The notes beneath the pieces were generated by a model. The model saw only the letters and a program-made list of their open reading frames with translations, had not been told where the DNA came from and did not search any database. This document shows, piece by piece, positions 1-6,997 of a stretch of 64,000 nucleotides of DNA. A program made the position numbers and the translations under genes. Origin of the DNA: Lachnocurva sp029100405 (GTDB lineage: Bacteria; Bacillota; Clostridia; Lachnospirales; Lachnospiraceae); contig JBJYZC010000002.1 of NCBI GenBank assembly GCA_046263755.1, positions 1-64,000 on the forward strand, read 5' to 3'. Position 1 is the stretch's first letter. Every line of letters starts with the position of its first letter.

Positions 1-121
1 CGATGTAACGCCACTTTTAGCAGTAATGCTAAACGACTAAATGTGGGAGGATTTATCCGCTATACCACAGGGCAGTTACAAGCTCCGACCTCAAAGCGAT
101 AGCTTAGGTCGGGGTAGTTGA
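1..121 (+). mobile_element. IS200/IS605-like element, right end only
   Basis: A subterminal stem-loop at 85-111 (CCGACCT pairing with AGGTCGG, with an inner AAGC/GCTT stem) is followed by GGGGTAGTTGAC at 111-122. This arrangement is typical of right ends of IS200/IS605-type elements, where the same sequence forms the 3' end of the TnpB guide RNA. An open plus-strand frame runs from base 1 to a stop at 100-102; I do not recognise its product, and the body of the element lies outside the window. The inferred junction near 121 falls inside a kinase gene read on the other strand, which supports insertion. The family assignment is inference from structure. Confidence 0.55.
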
Positions 122-531
122 CGCTCACCATACTCTCTAACGATACGCTCAGCCCTTTTTTCAATACTTGCATGGATAAATACTTTTAGGCAGTCTGCTT
201 TCTCCCTGAGAATATAGTCTGCGCAGCATCCAACAATAACACACGATCCTTTTCCTGCTAATTCCTCTATCACTCTGCTTTGAGTATTCCATAGCTTATC
301 CTGATTTGTTAATCCCATCGTGCGATCTGTAAAAGCCGTAGACAGCCAGCCTCCGGAGGCATCTTCTCCCTCTTCTTTAATATAGTCAGCGGTGTATCCG
401 CTTTCCTCAGCAATCTTTTGGATTAGCTTTGCATCGTAACAGGGAATGCCCAGTTTTTCAGCCACTTTCTTGCCGATTGTTCTCCCGCCACTACCGAACT
501 CTCGGCTGATTGTAATTACTCTGTTAAGCAT
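91..531 (-). pseudogene. Cytidylate-kinase-like protein, 3' end truncated by IS insertion
   Basis: The N-terminal P-loop region (ITISREFGSGGRTIGKKVAE, residues about 5-24) and the following helices match the cytidylate-kinase-like family, which binds nucleotides; substrates of this clade are mostly unknown. Members are usually about 200 residues. Here homology stops after VREYGER, and the last nine residues are read from the insertion-sequence end, giving 146 residues and losing the C-terminal lid and substrate helices. The ATG at 531 is chosen because GGAGGTG precedes it by six bases; the GTG at 540 overlaps that site. The start overlaps the MATE gene, so the two were probably translationally coupled. 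The product is probably inactive. Confidence 0.75.
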
Positions 532-1927
532 GGTTTTCACCTCCCAATTGTTTGTAAGTCTTGATGATTAAAATGATTGCAATTATAAATGTGAGAATGT
601 CCGACAGCGGCATAGAATACAATACCCCATCGAGGCCGAAGAAAACCGGCAGAAGCAACGCAAATCCGACACCGAAAACAATCTCACGAACCATGGAAAG
701 CACCGTTGATTCAACTGCCTTTCCCATCGCTTGAAGGAAGATAAAGCAAGCCTTGTTCACACAAGCGAAGATCATCATACACAGGTAGATGCGGAATGCT
801 TTAATCGCAAAGTCTGTATAATATGCACTTTCGTTTGCTGCACCAAAAATGTCAATCAGCTGCTGCGGGAACAATTCCACAATGAGAAGTGCTATAAGGC
901 CAACTGTAGCTTCTGCAATAAGCAGCTTTGTGAAAAGCTCTCTAATACGATCTTTCTTCCCGGCTCCCATATTGAATCCAACAACAGGAATGCATCCGGC
1001 AGCCATACCGACAACGATAGAAATAACGATCTGGAAGAACTTCATGACAATACCAACAACTGCCATTGGAATCTGCGCATATTGTTCCTGACCGAAAACC
1101 GGATCGAGGGCGCCATATTTCCTGATCATATTGTTGATTGCCGCCATTGCCGCTACTAAAGAAATCTGTGACAAGAAGCTGGTTATTCCAAGGACAAGCG
1201 TCTTACGGCAAACACCTCCATTCACCTTGAAATCCATTTTCGTGGGCTTTACCAGCTTCATATGAACGATATACCAGATTGCGAGAACGGCAGTTACAAC
1301 CTGTCCGAGAACAGTTGCTACAGCCGCGCCCATCATGCCCCATTTAAAAGCAAAGATAAAGATCGGATCCAGGATGATATTGAGCACAGCACCGGCCAGC
1401 GTGGATGCCATAGCAAACCTAGGACTTCCGTCTGCTCTTATAATAGGATTCAGAGCCTGTCCAAACATATAGAACGGAATGCCAAGCGTAATGTAGAAGA
1501 AGTATTCCTTGGAATGTCGAAACGTCTCTGCATTAACAGTTCCTCCGAACATGGCAATGATCTGATTGCTGAAAATCAGATATATCACGCAAAGGACCAA
1601 GCCGCTGACAATTACCATAATGATTGAATTGCCAACACTTTTTTTAGCGATTTCAGACTGCTTTCTTCCTAGGTTCAAACTAACGAACGCACAGCAGCCA
1701 TCTCCAATCATTACTGCGATTGCCAAAGCAATGACCGTAAGAGGGAAAACCACCGTATTGGCGGCATTACCATATGAGCCAAGATATGATGCGTTTGCGA
1801 TAAAAATTTGATCAACGATATTGTAGAGTGCGCCAACCAGAAGCGATATGATACAGGGAATCGCATATTTCCGCATCAACTTACCGATAGGCTCTTCTCC
1901 TAAAAATTGATTTGTTTCCTGTTCCAC
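524..1927 (-). CDS. MATE family multidrug/toxin efflux transporter
   Basis: The 467-residue protein has about twelve hydrophobic segments arranged as two homologous halves. Its N-terminus (GKLMRKYAIPCIISLLVGAL, NIVDQIFI) is typical of MATE transporters of Clostridia, which export cationic drugs or metabolites by Na+ or H+ antiport at the cytoplasmic membrane. Length is normal for the family. The start is a GTG at 1927 with AAAGGA upstream. It is preceded by a stem-loop with a run of U residues (1944-1995), suggesting attenuation, and overlaps the kinase-like gene downstream by a few bases. The substrate cannot be told from sequence. Confidence 0.93.
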   Translation of the reverse strand: MEQETNQFLGEEPIGKLMRKYAIPCIISLLVGALYNIVDQIFIANASYLGSYGNAANTVVFPLTVIALAIAVMIGDGCCAFVSLNLGRKQSEIAKKSVGNSIIMVIVSGLVLCVIYLIFSNQIIAMFGGTVNAETFRHSKEYFFYITLGIPFYMFGQALNPIIRADGSPRFAMASTLAGAVLNIILDPIFIFAFKWGMMGAAVATVLGQVVTAVLAIWYIVHMKLVKPTKMDFKVNGGVCRKTLVLGITSFLSQISLVAAMAAINNMIRKYGALDPVFGQEQYAQIPMAVVGIVMKFFQIVISIVVGMAAGCIPVVGFNMGAGKKDRIRELFTKLLIAEATVGLIALLIVELFPQQLIDIFGAANESAYYTDFAIKAFRIYLCMMIFACVNKACFIFLQAMGKAVESTVLSMVREIVFGVGFALLLPVFFGLDGVLYSMPLSDILTFIIAIILIIKTYKQLGGENHA

Positions 1928-1943
1928 TTAAGTCACATCCTTT

Positions 1944-1995
1944 CAAAAAAAATAGCGTGTAACCATCAGCTGGATTTACGCCAATGGCTACACGC
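1944..1995 (-). promoter_or_regulatory. Terminator-like stem-loop before the MATE gene (hairpin B)
   Basis: GCGTGTA and TACACGC (1955-1995) pair, with an inner CCAT/ATGG stem and a loop reading GGCGTAAATCCA on the minus strand, followed by eight U residues just before the MATE ribosome site. It overlaps the end of the small upstream ORF. Its loop is shared with hairpin A at 2195-2240. A transcription attenuator or riboswitch-like element is likely; the ligand is unknown. Confidence 0.6.
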
Positions 1996-2161
1996 TTAAC
2001 TGTGTCGTAATGATATTCTTTTTCAGTCCGGATAATCGCCAACGGGACTTGTGCTTCTCAACCTCTTCTTTGACCAGTTTCACTGCGTAATCATGTCCAA
2101 GATCATCCTTTAACATAAAGTGGAGTGTCTGACAGATACAAGCGGCTTTCACTCGTTTCAT
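1988..2161 (-). CDS. Small protein of unknown function, 57 aa, upstream of MATE
   Basis: An ATG at 2161 with a strong GGAGG eight bases upstream opens a 57-codon frame beginning MKRVKAACICQTLHFMLKDD. The product is basic, without membrane segments; the first 40 residues look like folded helix (EDLGHDYAVKLVKEEVEKHK-like pattern) while the last 15 look random, so it may be C-terminally truncated. It sits between two related terminator-like hairpins and directly ahead of the MATE gene, in the same orientation, so it probably belongs to that transcript. I do not recognise a named family. Confidence 0.6.
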   Translation of the reverse strand: MKRVKAACICQTLHFMLKDDLGHDYAVKLVKEEVEKHKSRWRLSGLKKNIITTQLSV

Positions 2162-2186
2162 TTCGCTTTACCTCCTCTTCGTCACA

Positions 2187-2240
2187 TAAAAAAAACGTGC
2201 GGATTTCCAACCGGATTTACGCAGTTGAAACGCCACACGT
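2187..2240 (-). promoter_or_regulatory. Terminator-like stem-loop before the 57-aa gene (hairpin A)
   Basis: ACGTG at 2195 pairs with CACGT at 2236, with an inner TTTCCAAC/GTTGAAA stem. The minus-strand loop TGCGTAAATCCG nearly matches the loop of hairpin B. A run of eight U residues follows, then the GGAGG of the small gene. The repeated loop suggests a common regulatory motif rather than two plain terminators. Confidence 0.55.
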
Positions 2241-2548
2241 TGTTTCTATATTATAACTTGATTTTCACCAAAATCAAAAGGGCATTTTTAAGGTTTTAAG
2301 ATTTTTTCCCAAATGTACGAAAAGCAATTTACACAAAATGATGCCTCTGACATCAATACTACCGTCTCAACATGCCTTAGCGCCGCCAGAACAAGAGCCA
2401 TACTGTCCGAAATGAAGGAAGTCGAGGCGATCGGAAAAAGATCACGTTGTATCATCGGCACCTTCTGATATTGCGCACTTAGGCCGTAATCGTCTTAAGA
2501 TCGTAATGAAAATAACCCATTGAGTCCGGCGATTCGGTCACGTCTGTC
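2241..2548. other. Intergenic region without a recognised gene
   Basis: No convincing ORF is seen on either strand. A short stretch at about 2345-2376 (CTGACATCAA...CGTCTCAACATGCC) resembles the middle of the dispersed repeats at 8680-8967 and 10530-10830, so this may be a decayed copy of that repeat. Confidence 0.4.
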
Positions 2549-3163
2549 TTATTCTTCTTTTGTCAGCACTTTCTTCTGCCAGCTGCGTTTTCCGCATTTA
2601 GGGCATTTCATGTATCTCGTCCGTCCCATATGCATAGCAAGATTTGTCTGCCAGTATGTAGGAACATATCTGTGATGGCAATTCTGGCATTCATAGTATC
2701 CGGCCTTTTGCTCAATTCCCACAGCGATAAAAGCGACCGTAAATATCATCACGAGAGCGAATACGATTAGTACGATTCTCAGCCAGACTGGCATCTCTAT
2801 AAATGATGCCACAAATACCATGACCAGTCCATAAATGACGGCTGGAAACGCAATCCAGTATTCTGTCCTGAGCATTTGCCGGTTCTTTTCTTCGACCTCT
2901 CGCCTCATCGCCAGCAGGTTTTCTTCTGCCCGTTTGTCATATGCTTCTGCCATAATTCTTTCGCCCGACAGGAGTTCATTGACAGTTATTTTCAGAAGTT
3001 CACAAAGATCCAGCATAATCCCGGAATCCGGCATAGACTTTCCGGTCTCCCATTTTGATATCGCCCGGTCACTGATTCCGAGCTTCCCGGCAAGGACTGC
3101 CTGAGTCATGCCCTGTTCCTTCCTGCAGGATGCTATGAATTTTCCAATTTTCATTTGATCCAT
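2549..3163 (-). CDS. XRE-family regulator with two membrane segments and zinc ribbon
   Basis: Residues about 5-60 form a Cro/CI-type helix-turn-helix (MTQAVLAGKLGISDRAISKW). A linker helix with many charged residues follows, then two hydrophobic segments near 105-122 and 127-150, and a C-terminal treble of cysteine pairs (CQNC...CPKC) that looks like a zinc ribbon. Such fusions are common in Clostridia and are thought to be membrane-associated transcriptional regulators; the signal sensed is unknown. The ATG at 3163 is preferred because AAAGGAGG sits eight bases upstream, whereas the in-frame GTG at 3172 overlaps that site. Upstream DNA to 3367 holds no clear gene. Confidence 0.85.
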   Translation of the reverse strand: MDQMKIGKFIASCRKEQGMTQAVLAGKLGISDRAISKWETGKSMPDSGIMLDLCELLKITVNELLSGERIMAEAYDKRAEENLLAMRREVEEKNRQMLRTEYWIAFPAVIYGLVMVFVASFIEMPVWLRIVLIVFALVMIFTVAFIAVGIEQKAGYYECQNCHHRYVPTYWQTNLAMHMGRTRYMKCPKCGKRSWQKKVLTKEE

Positions 3164-3367
3164 ATCGGGCACCTCCTTTCATGGCTCAAGCATAGCCGGT
3201 ATCATCGTATTATTACACGAACCATAAGTTGATTTCCTGCAACTCTACCGCTGGTTGAGTCTGGAAAATGTGCTCCCTGTTGCCGATGATGACAGTGTTG
3301 GAGCCCTTTTCCTGTCCTAAAGTGCATCCTTTGGGCAATTACCAGTGAAATGGCGGTTCATACTCAT

Positions 3368-3886
3368 TCATGAATGGCACTTCTTCCATATCTGCCTGCT
3401 GCCAAATCCGTCTTTCTTGAAATCTGAATTCAGACAGGTGATCTCTGACGGCACGATCTTCAAAAGCCACATAGGCTCTTTGAGTTTCGTCAATGCTTCC
3501 ATCGGTATCTTTCTGAACTCCGCGACATTCTTATATTCATCGGAGAACAGCTCGACTAACTCCACTGTTCCTTCGATCTGCAGTGACTTAAGTCCGCCAA
3601 AGGAAGCGCTCGTCTCGAAGACCGCTGCCGCGATATGCTTATTCTCCTTCAAGGCTTTGAACTTAAGCCCGCCTTCGGTGAAGATCCAAAGTGCTCCGTT
3701 ATACCAACTGTACTCAAGCGGCGTGCAGCGAATAAAATCCTTCGTGGCAGTCGCCAGGGCAAGAACCTTATGAGATGATAAGAATTCGTCTATCCAGCTA
3801 TACAGAGTATCAGTATCCAGCTTCTTTTCGGTTTCATCTTTTCGAGTCCAAAAGGACTCAGCCTGTGAGTACTGTTCGTCAGTCAT
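3368..3886 (-). CDS. Pyridoxamine 5'-phosphate oxidase family (FMN split barrel) protein
   Basis: The 172-residue sequence has the split-barrel flavin-binding pattern: a strand with VLALATATKDFIRCTPLEYSW, then GALWIFTEGGLKFKALKENK (the phosphate/FMN-contacting strand and turn), then SLQIEGTVELVE. Members bind FMN, F420 or heme and act as cytoplasmic oxidoreductases; the substrate is not predictable here. The ATG at 3886 directly abuts the stop of the upstream RelB-like gene, so the two are co-transcribed and translationally coupled. The N-terminal 30 residues are charged and extend beyond the core domain. Confidence 0.82.
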   Translation of the reverse strand: MTDEQYSQAESFWTRKDETEKKLDTDTLYSWIDEFLSSHKVLALATATKDFIRCTPLEYSWYNGALWIFTEGGLKFKALKENKHIAAAVFETSASFGGLKSLQIEGTVELVELFSDEYKNVAEFRKIPMEALTKLKEPMWLLKIVPSEITCLNSDFKKDGFGSRQIWKKCHS

Positions 3887-4222
3887 TTATTCTTCCTCCT
3901 TCAATAAATCCGCTTGTCCAGATTCTTGTTCTGTTTCTTCGCCAGTTTCAGATCCTTCGTGAACTGGTTTGTAAACTTCACCTGCAGCCGATTGGGCATA
4001 GCTGTGCTGAAGTTTTGCGTCAAGCTCCGCATCCGACATCGCATCCAATGTTCTTGGCTCTGACGGAACAGTCAGTGAGAACGGAATGCCATGACGATAA
4101 ATGATCTGGCGGTACAGGGAATTAATGACAACAGAGACAGGAACTCCAAGCTTCTGCAGGATGTCTTCTGCTTCATTTTTTACATCGGTTTCAACACGAG
4201 CGCTTACTGTTGAATCTTTCAT
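3887..4222 (-). CDS. RelB/DinJ-family antitoxin-like protein, no adjacent toxin
   Basis: Residues 1-50 (STVSARVETDVKNEAEDILQ, then GVPVSVVINSLYRQI) form a ribbon-helix-helix domain of the RelB/DinJ type, which binds DNA as a dimer and neutralises a RelE/YafQ toxin. The 111-residue length is ordinary, but the C-terminal 40 residues are acidic and low in complexity. The next gene downstream is a flavin split-barrel protein, not a toxin, and no RelE/YafQ gene is nearby, so it may be an orphan regulator or a remnant. Confidence 0.78.
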   Translation of the reverse strand: MKDSTVSARVETDVKNEAEDILQKLGVPVSVVINSLYRQIIYRHGIPFSLTVPSEPRTLDAMSDAELDAKLQHSYAQSAAGEVYKPVHEGSETGEETEQESGQADLLKEEE

Positions 4223-4398
4223 ATGATTGCACCTCCTGCTTCATATATTGTAATTTGCTGTCTTGCTGATTGCAATGCAAGCTATATGGACTGTTCCATT
4301 TTGCCTTATAGTTTCCATGTCCGACGGTAAATAGCAACCCGAGAATTATCTGTCACGTCAACATTCATAGGACATTATAGATTTTATGTAAAATATAG

Positions 4399-4472
4399 TT
4401 GACAAAAAGTAATGAGCAAGATATTATAATGATGTCAAATAAATACGACATCTTGTAAATAACAAACGACAT
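4399..4472 (+). promoter_or_regulatory. Promoter and operator-like palindrome ahead of membrane protein/XRE pair
   Basis: TTGACA (4399-4404) and TATTAT (4422-4427) are 17 bases apart. Immediately downstream GATGTC-N10-GACATC (4431-4452) is an inverted repeat, and a further CGACAT half-site lies at 4467-4472. This layout suits autoregulation by the small XRE protein encoded at 5198. From 4473 to 4564 a frame without a start ends in GAGLVAGPGIVIIVGIEKYL..., possibly a gene remnant. Confidence 0.6.
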
Positions 4473-4648
4473 AAAGTGATCAGCTTGGTGCCGGCCTGGT
4501 TGCAGGACCTGGAATCGTAATTATTGTAGGAATTGAGAAATACTTAAAAGAGAAAGGACAATAAAGAGAACTAGCCGGAACAAGAGAGAAAAGCAGTAAA
4601 CAATATTAAGTGAAAGTTTTATAGAAAGAAAAGATGGAGGTAATCGTT

Positions 4649-5173
4649 ATGGATGCATACAGAATTGGATTGATGAGTGGTTTCCTTGGAGTACTTGTAT
4701 TACTGGTAGTTGTGATGTTGCTGAAGAGAAAGAGACAGGGCGGTGCTACTTATGATGAGCGCCAGGCAGCCATCAGAGGACGTGGTTACAAATACGCATA
4801 TGTTACGGCAGGCTTACTTACATCAGTATATGCAATCTTCTTTGAAGGTATTGCAGAACGCTATATCGAGCCGGGGCTGGTTCTGGTAGCGATTCTCTTC
4901 CTGTCCGGACTTATACTTTCAGGCTACTGCATCTTCAAGGATGCATACTGGGGATATAACCAGCATGGACATAAGGGCATGATCGTCTGCTGGGGAGCAC
5001 TGGTTGTTTTCTTCCTTGCCCAGGCAATCAGTAAGATCATGGATGGAAAAGTGATCGAGAATGGCAGAATTAGTTTCGATGGTGGACTTCCTTTTGTAAT
5101 GGTAGCCTTCTTCCTCGTTTTCCTCTGCATGCAGGGCCTTAAGCTTATCATCGATAAGAGAGACGCAGAATAA
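4649..5173 (+). CDS. Integral membrane protein of unknown function (partner of small XRE regulator)
   Basis: The 174-residue protein has about five hydrophobic segments: one N-terminal (GFLGVLVLLVVVMLLKRKR) followed by a DERQAAIRGRGYKYAYV cytoplasmic motif, then four more to the end. The DERQ...RG.KYAY motif recurs in small Clostridial membrane proteins that sit beside a 60-70-residue XRE gene, as here 24 bases downstream. The pair is likely an operon under the promoter at 4399; its role is unknown. The ATG at 4649 is chosen for GGAGG at 4636-4640; an earlier ATG at 4634 overlaps that site. Confidence 0.75.
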   Translation: MDAYRIGLMSGFLGVLVLLVVVMLLKRKRQGGATYDERQAAIRGRGYKYAYVTAGLLTSVYAIFFEGIAERYIEPGLVLVAILFLSGLILSGYCIFKDAYWGYNQHGHKGMIVCWGALVVFFLAQAISKIMDGKVIENGRISFDGGLPFVMVAFFLVFLCMQGLKLIIDKRDAE

Positions 5174-5197
5174 GCTGCGAGAGAAAGGAAGATCCGT

Positions 5198-5389
5198 ATG
5201 AAGAATCTAAAGCTAAAATCAGCTCGAGCAGCCAAGGACCTGTCCCAGCAGCAGCTCGCGGATCTGGTTGGGGTTAGCCGCCAGACCATCAATGCGGTTG
5301 AAAAGGGAGATTACAATCCTACCATTCAACTCTGCATCAGTATCTGCAAGGCACTGGATAAGACTTTGAATGATCTCTTCTGGGACTGA
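5198..5389 (+). CDS. Small XRE-family transcriptional regulator
   Basis: This 63-residue protein is little more than a Cro/CI helix-turn-helix: DLSQQQLADLVGVSRQTINA at residues 13-32, then VEKGDYNPTIQLCISICKAL, ending LNDLFWD, the usual tail of this minimal class. GAAAGGAAG precedes the ATG. It follows the membrane protein gene after 24 bases and probably represses the shared promoter by binding the GATGTC palindrome. That link is inferred from position. Confidence 0.88.
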   Translation: MKNLKLKSARAAKDLSQQQLADLVGVSRQTINAVEKGDYNPTIQLCISICKALDKTLNDLFWD

Positions 5390-5442
5390 CAATGCAGTTT
5401 CTGTTTATGATAGCATAGGAATTCTATTTTTGTAATCATATG

Positions 5443-5471
5443 TTTTCATCTGATTATATTTATGCTATAAT
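5443..5471 (+). promoter_or_regulatory. Promoter of the RelB-PIN toxin-antitoxin operon
   Basis: TTTTCA (5443-5448) and a perfect TATAAT (5466-5471) are separated by 17 bases and lie 25 bases ahead of the antitoxin start codon. Confidence 0.65.
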
Positions 5472-5496
5472 GAATTCAGAAAAGGAGGTGTCTAGT

Positions 5497-5778
5497 ATGG
5501 CAAATACACTCATTCAGTTTCGTGCAGATGAAACAGAAAGAGCCGAGGCCACCAGTATTCTTCAGCAGCTTGGGTTGGATATGCCTTCCTATCTCAGGAT
5601 GTGTCTGTCCCGGCTGGTCAGTGAAAAGGGAATCCCATTCAGCATGACCCTCAAACAGGCACCGGTGAATAAAGGAATTGAGGCAATGAAGCGAGCCAGC
5701 CGGATCGCGGAAGAAAACGGCATTTCTGACATAACGCTTGAAGAAATTGATGCGGTAATAGCGGAAGCCAGAAAGTGA
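5497..5778 (+). CDS. RelB/DinJ-family antitoxin
   Basis: The 93-residue product opens with a ribbon-helix-helix domain (TLIQFRADETERAEATSILQ, then GLDMPSYLRMCLSRLVSEKG). The ATG at 5497 follows AAAGGAGGTG; the earlier ATG at 5440 lies in the promoter. The C-terminal half (IEAMKRASRIAEENGISDIT) is the kind of region that wraps a toxin. The next gene, seven bases downstream, encodes a PIN-domain ribonuclease, so it likely neutralises that toxin and represses its own promoter. RelB-type antitoxins usually pair with RelE/YafQ folds, so pairing with PIN is less usual. Confidence 0.85.
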   Translation: MANTLIQFRADETERAEATSILQQLGLDMPSYLRMCLSRLVSEKGIPFSMTLKQAPVNKGIEAMKRASRIAEENGISDITLEEIDAVIAEARK

Positions 5779-5785
5779 GGCGCCT

Positions 5786-6211
5786 GTGAAATATTACGCT
5801 GTCATTGACACGAACGTGCTGGTTTCCGCCGCCCTTAAGTGGAAATCCGTACCAGGAAGCATCATCGATCTTGCCTTCAATGATATCATCGTACTACTGG
5901 TGAACAAGGAAATCCTGAAGGAATATCAAACCGTTCTGCTTCGCCCAAAGTTCCACCTGACAGAGGAAATTGTCCAGGACATTCTAGGCGAAATAAGCGC
6001 ACATGCTGTCAGCATTTCAGAAGAGCCTGTTGACATTGATCTTCCAGATCCAAAGGACCGTGTGTTCTACGAAGTCATAATGGAGGCAAGAAAAGACGAG
6101 GACACCTATCTTGTAACCGGAAATATCAAGCATTTCCCATCAAAGCCATTCGTCGTAACATCAAGACAAATGCTTGACTTGATTCTCGAAGGCATAAATG
6201 AAAACAACTGA
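5786..6211 (+). CDS. PIN-domain toxin (VapC-like ribonuclease)
   Basis: The 141-residue protein begins YYAVIDTNVLVSAALKW, with the first conserved aspartate of the PIN fold in VIDTN. Further acidic positions fit the catalytic set: the DLPDPKDRVFYEVIMEAR stretch and the TYLVTGNIKHF strand near residues 85-118. PIN toxins cleave RNA with Mg2+. It belongs to the class of putative toxins with a longer body than classical VapC. GTG at 5786 is the only start near the antitoxin stop, and coupling is likely. A strong terminator follows at 6228. Confidence 0.85.
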   Translation: MKYYAVIDTNVLVSAALKWKSVPGSIIDLAFNDIIVLLVNKEILKEYQTVLLRPKFHLTEEIVQDILGEISAHAVSISEEPVDIDLPDPKDRVFYEVIMEARKDEDTYLVTGNIKHFPSKPFVVTSRQMLDLILEGINENN

Positions 6212-6227
6212 TCGATCACCCTATCGG

Positions 6228-6262
6228 AAAGCATCTGTCCCTACTCGGATAGGTGCTTTTCT
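6228..6262 (+). terminator. Rho-independent terminator of the RelB-PIN operon
   Basis: AAGCATCTGTCC (6229-6240) pairs with GGATAGGTGCTT (6247-6258) around a short loop, followed by TTTTC. Confidence 0.8.
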
Positions 6263-6290
6263 TATGCCCGTTTTTCAAGGAGACAACGAT

Positions 6291-6413
6291 ATGACCACTC
6301 TTCAGGAATCTTCCGTTCAAGAGACAGGACCAAAACAGCACCGCCGGAAGCCGCTACCGCCTAAAACCTTAATATTCATCTTCCTTATCCTCCTTCGGCG
6401 AAAAGGTTATTGA
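6291..6413 (+). CDS. Short ORF, 40 aa, with membrane segment; possible gene remnant
   Basis: AAGGAGACAACGAT precedes an ATG at 6291. The 40-codon frame has a polar N-terminus (MTTLQESSVQETGPKQHRRK) and one hydrophobic stretch (TLIFIFLILL), then stops. The good ribosome site suggests real translation, but the frame may be the 5' end of a larger gene lost when the arsenic module arrived. Function is unknown. Confidence 0.35.
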   Translation: MTTLQESSVQETGPKQHRRKPLPPKTLIFIFLILLRRKGY

Positions 6414-6437
6414 AACTGTTTTAGCTATATACGTAAA

Positions 6438-6836
6438 TTATTGAGCCAGATGCTGTGCAAGCTCAGCAATTTTCGTATGGATTTCCCGAATTGTCTCGAT
6501 AAACGCTTCATCACCAGCTCCTGTTGGATCCTCAAGTTCCCAATCAAATCTCTCTGTGCAGGGAAGAAACAGGCAATGAACATTGCAGCCCATCGTGACA
6601 ACCACATCTACGGGCGGGATATCGGACAGAAGCTTACTGTATTGCGTCTTTTCCATATCAATGCCATAGATTTGCTTCATCAGGCGTACTGCATCCTGAT
6701 TGATCTGAGGTTTTGTTTCTGTTCCGGCAGAGTAGCTCTCAAATACATCAGACGCAAGATATTTTCCTAATGATTCGGCTATCTGGCTGCGACATGAGTT
6801 GTGAACACAGATAAATGCCACTTTTGGTTTGTTCAT
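6438..6836 (-). CDS. arsC: Arsenate reductase, thioredoxin-coupled type
   Basis: The 132-residue protein has the low-molecular-weight phosphatase loop near the N-terminus (CVHNSCRSQIAESL, Cys10, Cys15, Arg16) and a second cysteine cluster at VTMGCNVHCLFLPC (Cys84, 88 and 93) that supplies the redox relay, as in the Staphylococcus pI258 enzyme. It reduces arsenate to arsenite in the cytoplasm, regenerated by thioredoxin. It is the last gene of the ars operon; GGGGGG lies six bases before the ATG. The stop of a truncated permease ORF overlaps this ribosome site, suggesting coupling. Length is typical. Confidence 0.92.
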   Translation of the reverse strand: MNKPKVAFICVHNSCRSQIAESLGKYLASDVFESYSAGTETKPQINQDAVRLMKQIYGIDMEKTQYSKLLSDIPPVDVVVTMGCNVHCLFLPCTERFDWELEDPTGAGDEAFIETIREIHTKIAELAQHLAQ

Positions 6837-6847
6837 TGAAATCCCCC

Positions 6848-6967
6848 CTACGCCAATAAGTACGCTATGGCATAAATGAAGAGCTGTATACTGCCGCCAA
6901 TCCGACTATCCGTATCAAGTCCGGCTGTAAGTAGCAGTTTTCCAATTATAGTGTTCAGCCACTTCAT
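6848..6967 (-). pseudogene. Truncated N-terminus of an ArsP/DUF318-type permease
   Basis: Between the ACR3 and arsC genes a 39-codon frame reads MKWLNTIIGKLLLTAGLDTD followed by SRIGGSIQLFIYAIAYLLA and stops. The SR-GGSIQ-FIY pattern is how many Clostridial permeases of the DUF318/ArsP group begin; such permeases are about 300 residues and often lie in arsenic operons. Here everything after the first half-helix is missing, so a large internal deletion, which kept the small frame open, is the simplest reading. The remnant may still couple translation to arsC. Confidence 0.55.
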
Positions 6968-6997
6968 CCCAAGGATCTGATCCTGAAAAAGTCCACA

